A program made the position numbers and the translations under genes. 64,000 nucleotides of DNA from Balanoglossus misakiensis (Eukaryota; Hemichordata). The notes below the pieces were generated by a model. That model was not told where the DNA came from, ran no database searches, and saw nothing but the letters and a program-made list of their open reading frames with translations. The stretch is from assembly GCA_040954595.2 (NCBI GenBank), contig CM082578.2, positions 496,001 to 560,000 on the forward strand. Reading direction: 5' to 3'. Below, in pieces: positions 20,416-32,200 of the stretch. Each line of letters begins with the position of its first letter. Position 1 is the first letter of the stretch.

Positions 20416-22622
20416 TGTTTACTACAGAGCCACAGATGATAGATGATGTTGAAGTCAGGGAACATCTTGGGAACAGTGACCACTTAACTCTTGTTTGGAA
20501 CACAACTGTAAACATACCTATTAAAGTTAAAGCGAGTCACACGCTAAATTATAATAGGGCAGACTACAAAGGAATGAAGGAACATTTAAAGCACATAAAT
20601 TGGGAAGAAACTTTCAGGGAAATCAACGTAGAGCAATGCTGGGATAAACTGATAAATGTTATCAATGAAACTGTGACTAAATTTACACCCCAGCAGTATA
20701 AGAAGAAAAGAAATCAACCATTGTGGATTAACAAGAAGGTACTAAAGAAAATTAGGAAGAAATATAATGCTTGGAAAAGATATACACAATCAAAAGACTA
20801 TAGTGACTTTGTTAGTTACAAGCATGCACAGAGAGAAACGTGTCAAGAAATCCGTACAGCAAAACGACTCTTTGAAAAGGAACTTTGTAAGAATATTAAG
20901 AAGGATCCAAAAAGCTACTATGCCTACATAAGGAAGAAACAGAAAACTAGGGACACAGTTGGACCACTGAAGGATGATTCCGGTGAAACAGTAGTTACAG
21001 ATAAGGCTATGGCTGAGTTACTAAATAACTTCTTTGCATCTGTGTTCACAAGGGAGGATCTAAGCAATATTCCACAACCTGAACAGATAATTAGTGACAC
21101 TGACAAATTTCTATCAGATATCATAGTAACACAAGAAGATGTACTCAAGCTACTGAGAAAGTTAAATCCCATTAAAACGCCAGGGCCAGATAATATTCAT
21201 CCAAAGGTACTGAGAGAACTGGCAGAAGAGCTAGCTTGGCCAATCACAGTCATTTTCAATGCAACACTACAACAAGGAACAGTTCCAGAAGTATGGAAGA
21301 AAGCCAACGTCACACCAATATACAAAAAAGGGCCCAAGTGCAAAACTGGAAACTACAGACCTGTAAGTCTAACCTCAATCCTGTGTAAGCTATTTGAGAC
21401 ACTAATTAGGAATGCCATTGTGGACCACTTGGAGACAAACAAACTGATAAAGGATAGTCAGCATGGTTTCAGGAAAGGGTTATCTTGTGTGACAAATCTA
21501 CTGGTGTTCTTCGAATATGTTACTAAATCTGTGGATGAGGGAAACCCAGTCGACATAGCCTACCTGGATTTCAGTAAAGCTTTTGACAAGGTCCCACACA
21601 CCAGGTTGGTGGCTAAACTAGAAGCTCATGGCATCGTCGGTAAAATTAAGTCATGGATACAGAATTGGTTAGATGGAAGAGCACAGCGAACAGTATTAAA
21701 TGGTTCAGCATCTATGTGGTCTACAGTTACAAGTGGTGTCCCACAGGGGTCCGTGCTCGGTCCCATCTTATTCCTGATTTATATTAATGACATTGACGAT
21801 GCTGTAAAGTCAGTGATCCTTAAGTTTGCTGATGACACTAAACTTGGCAGAATTGTTAGGAATCAGGAGGACAAGGAGAAATTCCAGAAAGATCTTGACA
21901 ACCTTGAAGCTTGGTCGGAGGAATGGCAGATGTCATTTAATGTTGACAAATGTAAGGTAATGCATGTGGGATCAACAAATCCATCATTTAACTACACCAT
22001 GAATAATAAAGCACTCACTCCAGTTGAAGAGGAAAAGGATCTGGGGGTGCTTATTCATAATTCCATGAAGACAAGTCGACACTGTGCTGAAGCAGTAAAG
22101 AAAGCAAATAGAGCCCTTGGAGTTATTAAAAGGAATATAAAGTACAAGACAAAGTTCAATATTATGCAACTATACAAGTCACTGGTTAGACCCCACATTG
22201 AATATGCTGTACAATACTGGAACCCACACTATACTAAGGATGTTGAATTAGTCGAAAAAGTACAACGAAGAGCAACAAAACTGATACCAGAGCTTAGCCA
22301 TCTCAGTTATGAATCCAGGTTAAAAGAACTTAAACTGACAACTTTAGAAGAAAGAAGAACAAGAGGGGACTTGATACAAGTATTCAGGATTGTGAGAGGA
22401 ATAGATAGAGTTTCCCCAGACGTACTGTTCACATTCAGTCAACATCACAGGACAAGGGGGCACTCACTTAAATTAGCAAAATCATGCTTTCGCCTGGACT
22501 GCAGGAAATTCTTCTTCACCCAACGGATTATAGCTGAATGGAACAAACTACCTACACATATTGTTGATGCTAAAACTGTTCTGGACTTCAAAATAAGACT
22601 TGACAGCTACAAAGGACAATGA
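20398..22622 (+). CDS. LINE ORF2, reverse-transcriptase part
   Basis: Continues the ORF2 polyprotein after the frameshift. RT signatures: KTPGPDNIHPKVL, QHGFRKGLSC, YLDFSKAFDKVPH (motif A), VPQGSVLGPILFLIYINDI (motif B), and KFADDTKL (catalytic FADD, motif C). A C-terminal region with a YRTRG-type motif (HHRTRGHS) and a W-x-LP motif (EWNKLPTHIV) follows, as usual for CR1/L2 and Jockey-type elements. Coding is intact to TGA 22620-22622. Confidence 0.88.
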
Positions 22623-22961
22623 GGGATTATATAAGCCAAAAGGCTTCCTTCCCTGACTGGCCATGATTTAAATCATGGCAATCAAGATAAATCAAGATAA
22701 AAAATCTCTGGAAATCGTGCGCGGTGCGAAGAAGCAAAGATGTGTACGACGTACTATTGTTCGCAGGGCCAGACAGGTGGCCGTTGAGCGTCGTTCATCG
22801 GCCGTTGCGACAGGAAGTTCCTAATCACTCCCTAATACACACCTGACCCTCCAGATCACTCTACAATGAAGTGTTAAATACTGACAGGAAATGCCATGCA
22901 AATTACCCTCCGTTTTCGACTACCCTGGGCATGAGCAACTGCATATAAACAGTGTGGTGAG

Positions 22962-23237
22962 ATGGCTACAATCAGTATACCCATTCTGCGGTACAGCGAA
23001 GAAGACTTGGCAACTGAGATGACCGTGAAAAGGCATTGGTGGTTTGTGGAAGGTGAGAAAGAGAACGAAGTTTTCGTGCATGTCACGGACCCAAAAAAGA
23101 GTGGTGCAAATGGCAAGGTTGGACACCGGCTGACGAAAGGTGGTCGTGGGCAAGACGCAAAAGAACCAACTTCTGCTGTTGTGAAGTTGGAAATGGACGT
23201 CAAAAACAGAAACAGCCTTGGACAAGTTGGCATCAAG
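22962..23237 (+). CDS. ParB/MTase-like gene, exon 1
   Basis: Start ATG 22962, MATISIPILRYSEEDLATEM, 92 codons, donor AAG|gttagt, phase 0. Upstream (22701-22961) is presumably 5' UTR/promoter; the LINE tail ends at 22700. Residues 1-92 match nothing I recognise. Confidence 0.65.
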
Positions 23238-26200
23238 GTTAGTCTTGTTGTTCCAGTTACTCTCGTATTCATGGAAGTATGAGTTTGTACATATGTATGT
23301 GTGTGTGTGTGTGTGTGGAGGGGGGGGGGGCTCATACGTTTGTCTCCAGAAATGTGTTTGGTAGGAAGGGTTGTACCAGTAGATTTGATATGGCTAATCT
23401 TCAACTCCACTGTGTGATAGTGATACTTGTTAGTAAATAGTTAGACATATGATTCATAAGTATTGATTTTCAGGGTTGTTTTGTCATTGCATTGACGCAG
23501 TTGTTTGTTTTCTCTTCAGATACATTTTGAGACTCAGCGCCATACTTTCTATCGTCAAGAATTTGAGTGGCATCGAAATGACTTCTGTCGCAACTTTCGA
23601 GACATAACAGTTGCAGCTGACTTTGTAACAAAATACAGGGAACTAGTGAGCAGTGCCAGTGAGCATCCAGAAGAGCTGACACCAATTGAGCAAGCGGATG
23701 TTACTATGGAAACAGTTTCATCAGTATCTGACAGTGAGTCTCCACCTCGCAGGACATCAAGCAGTCAAAGTAGCCCTACCAGTAGCACATCAGGCAGTCC
23801 CACTGGAAGTAGATCTGTGTCTCCTGATCCTATCAACACAGGCAGTCCCACTGGAAGTAGATCTGTGTCTCCTGATCCTATCAACAGTTCTAACAACATT
23901 TGGTAAGTTATGAGGAAAATCAGTACTTCCTATGTAAGTCGTTTGTATAACCAGGCGTGTGTGAAGCTGAAATCGTACTTGTCAATTATTTGGGTACAGG
24001 GGTTTAATTTTGAATGGCACCAACAGAAGGGAATTGTGTTTTGATGACAAGCTTCATGTCAATGACAATTTTTATATAGAGCTGTGAAATTAGAAAGACT
24101 TGGCAAGTTCATGGGTATAACTTTGTCCTTGGTAATTGAATGTTTTTACAATAATGAAATTTAACAAATCCTCTATGTCAGTTTCTGGATGATCCAACCT
24201 AGAATCATACAATATCCTGTAATAGGAAAGGAAACTACAAAATATAAGCAAAAAATACTTACACTGAAGTAGGCTTAGGACAGTGATTCAGAGGGGTGGG
24301 GAGTGAATAATTTAGCTTCACGGAAATTGAGGATGAACTGACTCGTCAGGAATATGCTTGGAGCTTTTACTATCCCGTTACCCTCTGCCTTCTCCTGTTA
24401 GAACATTCTGCCAATTGTATTGAACTTTATAAGCTGAATAGAAGCACAGGTGCTTGTACTGTTTACTTATATGCATTTTTTATTATGTCTTATCTCCTTA
24501 GTATACGTGTAGGTACCGGCAAGAAACAAAACAAGAAGAAACGACCAAAAAGTGGCGACAGTATACCAGATTTGACAAAGAAGAGGAGAAAGGGATCACC
24601 TGCTTGTGAAGTTGAAGCAGACATTTCTATGCAGCAGCTTGTTGAAAGCCATGCGATTCCTGGTGAGGATGTTTTTAAAGCTTGGGTGTCACATAGACTG
24701 TCTGGTTGTCAGTGATTCATAATATATTTGTCGAAATTAATACAAGGACATAAACTTGCATCATACTTATAATGCATGTCAATTTTTGTTGCGGTATGTC
24801 GGTTTCAATATGATTTCTGCATAAGCACATCGATTTATTTTATTTTATGATACAATCCAGTCACACTTATTAATGATTGCCAAAGAACAATACATACATG
24901 TGTTTTTAAATTTTGTTTCATGTCCATTACATTATTTTAAGATTTGGATTTGGCAAGACTTGAGGGGCTCCAAAATAAGACTATTGCTAACATTTCTGCT
25001 AAAATGGCTGGGGATCTCTTGTGAGATCTGCCAGGGTATTTCCACAATCATAGTGAGTGTCATTGTTCATCTTTTTTTTCTGTTTCATCTGAAGGTATTT
25101 CAAGCATTCACATATGCAATTTGCACCTGGGCAAACAAGTACGGGACGTCGACAACTATTTCGTGAAACAACTTGTTGACAGTATGGAAAAGTTCACCGA
25201 CGACTCCTACATTCCATATATAGTCATGGTGGATGTTGAGAAGAACAAATTTAATAAGAATAATGTAAGTATGAGCAACTGCTGCGAATGCGAAAAAAAC
25301 AGTACTTTTCATTAAATGCAGCATTGACAAGTTTCAATAATCTGCTACATCAAAGGTTTTTCTACTATTATAAAAGCTAATTGTTTAGGTCCATCTATTC
25401 ATGTAACACAAAAATTATTCAGAGATGTTGAATATAATCTTACAGCAGATGTAATGTTCATAATATAAGTCATAATAATTTATTTTATTATACATCTAGT
25501 GCCGAGAACAATAGATTTTGGCGTGCAATAAAAAGCCGTACGGAACGGTACGTACGGAACGCGCGTTAAATAAGCCTTAGTTTCAAGGCGCCCCAAACTC
25601 ACCGTGTACCAGGTATGCGTTGTTATGCGGACGGTTTCAAGGCGCCCGCATTCCAACGCACGCGCACGTACGTAAACAAAAAAGAAAGATGGCTGCTCAC
25701 TGAGCGGTTTTCGATCGATTGTATCGGCATTTAGGGCGTTTTGAAAGCCAAGTAACATGCAAAACAAGAACTATCGGAGATGTAAGATGTATAATAATAA
25801 GGTTATTACGAAAATACCGCAAAGTATGCACTCGGACATTAGCGCAGCGCATCGCCCTCCGCTACGCGTCGGGCGATACTCAGCGCTAATGTCCTCGTGC
25901 ATACTTTGCGGTATTTTCGTAATAACCTCATAGTATATTTTCCAGGTGAATGGATATAAATATAGTATTCTCGGAGGCCAGCATAACTTTACAGCCACGA
26001 AGCAAATGAGTGACAAATACAAAGATCGACCCCTTTTTAAAGCAAGAAATTGCAAAATTTATTGTAATCTGCCAGAAGAGGCAGCGATGTGGGTATCCAA
26101 CAGACACAATGATATTCAGCACCTGGTACACCGGATCAGCACAAGAGAGAAGGTGAGAAATTGCAAAGTATATATAACTTGGTCGTTGAAGCTTTGATTA

Positions 26201-29200
26201 CAACAGTTTTTACTGTCATGGAGTAATTTCTTCACTTTTTTCATGAAGTTCTCATGCCCCATTATTGACTGGTGATGGCAATGGTGTAATAGGATGGCTT
26301 TTACTACAGGCTACATGTATTTTTTCTTCTAACAGGCACGAACACGCTGTTTTTTTTATATACAAGGATCCAAATTTAATTTTGGTAGTAACATTTCAGG
26401 GGATGACATTTCAGGGGGTGACTTGATCTTATCACTGCATTATCAAATATCATATAGTTATGCAAAAAGAAGTATGCCATTACACTTTGTGTTTCATTAC
26501 TTTCATTAGGTCCAGTTGTGCCGTGACAGGTTACTATCTGCAAATACAGCTTCAGAAGAGTGGAAGAAGTCCTGTAAGAATATCTTACAACAGGTAATGA
26601 TATAATTTGCATTATTATTTTATGATTATTATTGGTCTGACTGACTTATAATTCAAGTACATTATAATCAGATTTATTACTCAAGTTGGTAATGTAGCAA
26701 CAAAGATGCACCCTTATGGATATCTATATTTTAGGGAGGTTTTTGTTCCTTTTTGAGTTCTTATTGCCTTGACAATTGCAACAATCTAAGTCAGTTAAAT
26801 TGGGTAAAATGTATTGTAAATTATGGTTAAGATTGCATGTTTGTAGTTTGGGGCATTTTTAACCTTGCTTAACTACTCTCTGTTCAAGTAGCTTGTCTCA
26901 AAGCTGTTATGTTTGATTGTACAGTTGTAAATATGTTGTGTTCATTTCTATGGCATAAATACCATACCTTTGATCCAACCTATAGCCTAATATATCTCGC
27001 CCTCTAACGACCGCTGAGATAAAAAAACTTTCCCCTGATTACGTCATACTCACCGAGTACATATAACACCTGTCCAGCCGTGAATATTCAGTATTATTAT
27101 CTCAGCACGAGACAGCGGACATCTTCTCTCTTGAGGTGTTGGATTTTTGTCAAGAAGTGCTCAGCCCTTCGACCATTGCTGCTTTTCGCCTGAGGTTTTT
27201 CGATTGGGGAAGTAGATAAGTAACGACTTATTTTCTAAACTGCTTGCTAGTGTTATTTTGGCACTTGCAAAGTTTGTTTTTCGGATTTTTCCCGCACGTG
27301 TACGGGTCAGTGTGTAGGGCTTCTGCGGTATTGTCTTTTCATATAGCCTTCAGAAGCCATTTTTGCCCGTGCATTTTTTCGTGTTTTCACTGGAACCATG
27401 ACGGAGAGAGTTTCTGACACCGCGTCGCGGTCGTCTTCTCGTACTCCTTCGGAAATAGAAGACTCTCAACTGCCTATTCCGGGTCAAGCTTTCCATTCAG
27501 CGCACTCTGAAGAGCCTGATGTTTTTTCTGAGTTAGCTAGGGGGTCATCCCAAGATGGCGGCCATGCTTCTGCTAGGGCTTCGCTCGCTTCGAAGCGATC
27601 CAAGTTGGATTCATCAGCTGCTAGGACGGTTGCAGAAACTCCTGTTTTGCCGGTTTCTTCCTTTTTGGATGCAGCAGTTCCGGGTCCGTCTCATTTGGGA
27701 GGTGTTTCATCGGCGCAAACTGTTCAGTCAGGTGTTTGGCCGAATTATGCAGGTATGTCTTCTAGGTATTTTCATACGGTTCCTACCTCCGTCTTGGCTA
27801 ATCCAGTGCCTTCGACGTCCATAGGTAGTGCCGGTAGTGTGTGGGGAGGGCTTCACGGCCCACCCCCTATGTGTGTACCAGACCAATTAGCTTCGGGAGT
27901 CGCTTAGGCTGGTGGGAATTTTCCCCCTCCGGGCTTCCAACAGTCGTGGGGTTTCCCATGGACTTGTCCTCCCTCTAATTTGGCGGCACCACTTCAGTCC
28001 ACAAGCTGGGGTATGCCTGCTCAAGCTAATCGGGTCTCTGTGTCGGGCCAAAATCCTGTGCACAGTGGTCACACTGTCCCTGCCCCTCCTATTTCCTCCT
28101 TCGATGTTTCACAATCGGAGTCAGAGGGGCAGGATGAGGACGAAGACAATTTGTCCGATCAAGAGGAAACTAGTCGCGCCAGTCAATGGGCTGACGCGGT
28201 TATGCTAGTGTATAATACTGTACCCCCTGAGGAATGTCCCCCACCCACTGCTGAAGTGTCGGCAGAACAGCTGACGGCTTCTTTTGAACATGTGTTGGGT
28301 AAGGCAGCTGATCCGGTACACCGAAAGCTACCTTTTATTCCTCGTCTGTCGTCTCTGATAGACACGGTACATGCCGAGATTAACGGCACCAGGGACTTTT
28401 GTTACACTGCTAACAAGAAACCTCGTTGTTACCCTCAAGGGATGCCAAGTCATGTTTTCCCATTGGTGTCTAGACCTCAGGGTAGTCGCGTGTTTGATCT
28501 TACACGTGGACCATTCTACCACTCTTCACCAGCGGTTGATGAATCCGCAAAGCAGTTGGTAAGAAATAAAGAGGTTTTGAGGAATTATGTGATTAGGGCT
28601 GAGGATTTTGCCCGCTTAGAGGCAACTACTCGTCTTTCCGCAAGGATCTCTAATTGCACTTTTCTGTTACTCTCAGCTTTAAGCAGAGAGCTTAAACCCA
28701 TGCAGGAGGGTGAATCTACTCCTCAGATAGCAGAAAATTGGCAGCATGCCAAACTGTTGTTAACTGAAGCCGCTAAGGCTGTGGTTTATCAAGCAGAATT
28801 GAATTCTCGTATGGCAGCGTCTCAAGTGTTGATGACGCGTGACCATCTTATCAGTCATCTTCCTTTGGAAAGGGAGGCAGCTCGTACTGCCCGTCTTCTC
28901 CCATGGTCAGGTCCATTGGTTTTTAATGGGCAATTTGATGCTGTTCTTAGAACAAATGAGGAGTTGCTTAAGCAGAAGTTGGCTGTAGAACAGTTAGCAG
29001 TAGCACAGGCTCAGTCTTCTGTCTCTGGGTCAAAGTTCACCGGCAAATGGAAGTTTGCTAGGAAGAGACCATTTAACAAGCAAAGGAAGGGTCAGCCCTT
29101 TCGTCAGCAGGCTAAGCCCCCCAAAGGGGCTAGCAGCCAGCACAAGTGACTACACAAGTCAGGACAAAGGGGTAATGGGGTCACAATCTGTGACTATGCC

Positions 29201-32200
29201 CCAGACACCATTGCCACAGGTAGCAGTTGGGGGTCGTCTGAAACATTTTGCCCAGGAATGGCAGAAAATTACAGACGACCAAACAGTCTTCTCTTTAGTT
29301 TCGGAAGGGGTTCGTCTGTTCTTCAGGACGTTTCCACCCCTTTCGTTGTATCCTCCAAGTCATTTGGTATCGCACCCTTCCCCTCCTATGTGGAGGGCCA
29401 TACAGGGGCTGTTGGAAAAAGGGGCCATTCAAAAGGTCCCTTTACCAGTTCAGGATACGGGGTTTTTCAGTCGTGTTTTCCTTATTCAAAGGAAATCACA
29501 GGGATGGAGACCCATTTTGGACCTGAGCGTGCTCAATCAGTACATTATAATCGAGTCTTTCCGTATGGAGACCACTCGAACTATTCGTCAGGCTCTCTCC
29601 ACGGGAGATTGGGCAACGACGATAGACTTGCAGGACGCTTATTTCCACATTCCTATCCATGCTCACTTCCAGAGGTACTTTCGCTTTGCGATAGGGAGCA
29701 AACTGTTCCAGTTTGTGGCTCTTCCGTTCGGTTTGGCCACTGCCCCGGCTATTTTTACACGGGTAGTAGGGGCGTTGATGGCTTTTCTTCATTCCCGAGC
29801 AGTACAAGCCAATCCATACCTGGACGACTGGTTGCTACACAATTCCAGTTTCCAGTTGACACTGGCAGACACACAAACCACACTACGGGAGACCGTTCGT
29901 GTGGGGTTCATTCCGAGCACAGATAAGTCTTGTCTAATCCCCTCACAGAGGATCCAGTTCATTGGCATGGTCATGGATCTGTCCAAGGGTTTAGTTTTCC
30001 CTACGGAGGAAAACTTGTTGAAATTAGAACAACAAGTGCATCGGATCAGTTCAGAGTCCATGGTCCAAGCACGCACATTGCTCAGCATCCTGGGTCGCAT
30101 GAACTTTCTAGCCGAGGCAATACCTTTAGGCAGACTACATATGAGGCCAATTCAACTGTTCCTGTTGGCTCATTGGAGGCCGGTATCCGGTCAGTTGACA
30201 GACCTTATTCAGGTAAAGCCACCTCTAGTTTCACACCTGCAATGGTGGCTAGACAGGGGGAATACTCTCGAGGGAAATCCCCTAGTATCCCCGTTGGCGA
30301 CGGTGTCACTGTTTGTGGACGCATCTCTCCAAGGGTGGGGTGCACACTTGGGAGACAGGACAATTTCAGGGATATGGTCAGTCGACCAGTCAGTGCGGCA
30401 CATAAATTGGTTGGAAATGAAGGCAGTACAGTATGCACTTCTCCACTTTCACCAAGACATTTGCGGCAAGGTGATTCTGATCAGGTCAGACAACACCACA
30501 GTAGTCGCATTTATAAATCACCAGGGCGGCACCAGATCACCCAGCCTGTGTTATCTGGTATGGGACATGCTGAATTGGTGCCAGGCGAACAGCATCACGC
30601 TGAAAGCACTCCACGTTCAGGGCACAAGCAACATTCTGGCAGATGCTCTATCACGGGACAAGTTATATCCACTAGAGTGCGCTCTACGGCAACCGCTAGT
30701 AGAGCAGATTTGTCTGATTTGGGACAGGCCCCACGTAGACCTATTTGCGACAGCCAAGAATCGCAAGTTCCCGATTTACGCGTCACTAAGGTCGGAACCA
30801 CAAGCACTAGCATGCGACGCTCTGTCAATCAGCTGGAAGGGAATGTTGGCATATGCATTTCCCCCACTACCGTTGATCTCCAGGGTAATTTCCAAGGTAG
30901 CACACGAAGAATGCGAAATACTTCTAGTTGCACCACTATGGCCAACACGTCCTTGGTTTCCAAGACTACTCCAGTTACTGGTGGACTGTCCACTGACATT
31001 ACCACACAATTGCATGGAGGAGACTGTTCGGCTGCCTCCGGTAGCACAACACCTTCACCTCCACGCTTGGAGACTATCAAGCTCAGTTTGCAGGCAAGAG
31101 GCTTTTCTGCAGAAGCTGCCTCGCGCATCGCACAACGCCGACGAGCATCCACCACGGCAGCATATGATTCAAAGTGGTGTTCCTTTCGTCATTGGTGTGA
31201 GAAAAGGTCGATTGATTTTCTCAGACCCACGCCTCCTCAGCTAGCAGATTTTTTCCTCTACTTGTTTAGGGAGAAAAAGACAGCAGTGAGCACTATTAAG
31301 GCGTACCGTTCAGCTATAGGTAACACACTTCGATTGTTGGGTGAGGAAGTTACTACCCTGGACGGGTCTATTTCTGCTTTGATTAGTAATTTCTCTTTGG
31401 CGCGACCAGTTGTAAAGTCACTGGTTCCCCAGTGGAGTTTATCTTTGGTTCTACATGCTTTATTAGGAGCTCCATTTGAACCTTTGCAAACAGCAGAGAT
31501 GAAGTTCTTGACGTACAAGACTGTTTTTCTTTTGGCATTAGCTACGGCAGGTCGCCGTAGTGAGCTTCATGCCCTGTCTATGGCTTCAGCTCATATTCGT
31601 TGGTCAGCAGACAGTGTCACTTTGCTTACTGACCCAGCTTTCTTGGCAAAGAATCGGATTGCGGATCTGCCACAATCGCCTCTGGTTATTCCGAAACTGA
31701 CGAAGTTAGTCGGTCAGCGTTCAGAGGATAGGTTGCTCTGTCCTATCAGAGCACTGAAGTATTATTTGCAGAGAACAAAAGACAGGAGGGGAGAGCAGAC
31801 AAGACTGTTTATCTCCATTAGGGTTACACCCAGTATGTCTATTTCACAGTCGACTATTTCCAGATGGATCGTCGAGACTATTAAGTTTGCTTATTCTAGC
31901 CCTTCAGAAGAAGCAATTAGCTGGGCTAAGGTGTCAGCTCATGAAGTCAGAGCTCTTGCTGCTTCATGGTCACTTTTTTCAGGGACTTCCATGGCTGATT
32001 TATTGTCTGCAGTCCAGTGGAGATCACAGACTACTTTTTCCTCTGCTTATCTGCGAGATATGGCAGCGGAAGCAGATGGCTTATTTTCCTTGGGTCCTAT
32101 CTGTGTAGCTCAAAGGGTAGCTCACAGTAAGTAATAGCCTGGTTCTTTCTGTTGGAATTTTGTTTTTTCGGTTCAAGTCCCACCGCCAGTTGTTCCTTGG

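Larger units (their letters stand above)
18800..22700 (+). mobile_element. CR1/L2-like non-LTR retrotransposon (PHD-finger ORF1)
   Basis: Nearly full-length: short 5' UTR, ORF1 (18884-19771), ORF2 (19768-22622) overlapping as ATGA, short 3' UTR, and a 3' tail of ATCAAGATAA repeats (22681-22700). Short-repeat tails instead of poly(A) are typical of CR1/L2-group elements. The 5' boundary is approximate. The single disabling change seen is a 1-nt deletion in ORF2 near 20397. The element sits in the space between the two divergent genes. Confidence 0.85.

Noticed and set aside
29930-31013. The first half of the long plus-strand frame that ends in the DIRS recombinase
   Set aside because: It runs antiphase through the RT/RNase H coding region and reads as low-complexity Ser/Thr/Gly/Arg. 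Only the part after about 31014 is recombinase-like.
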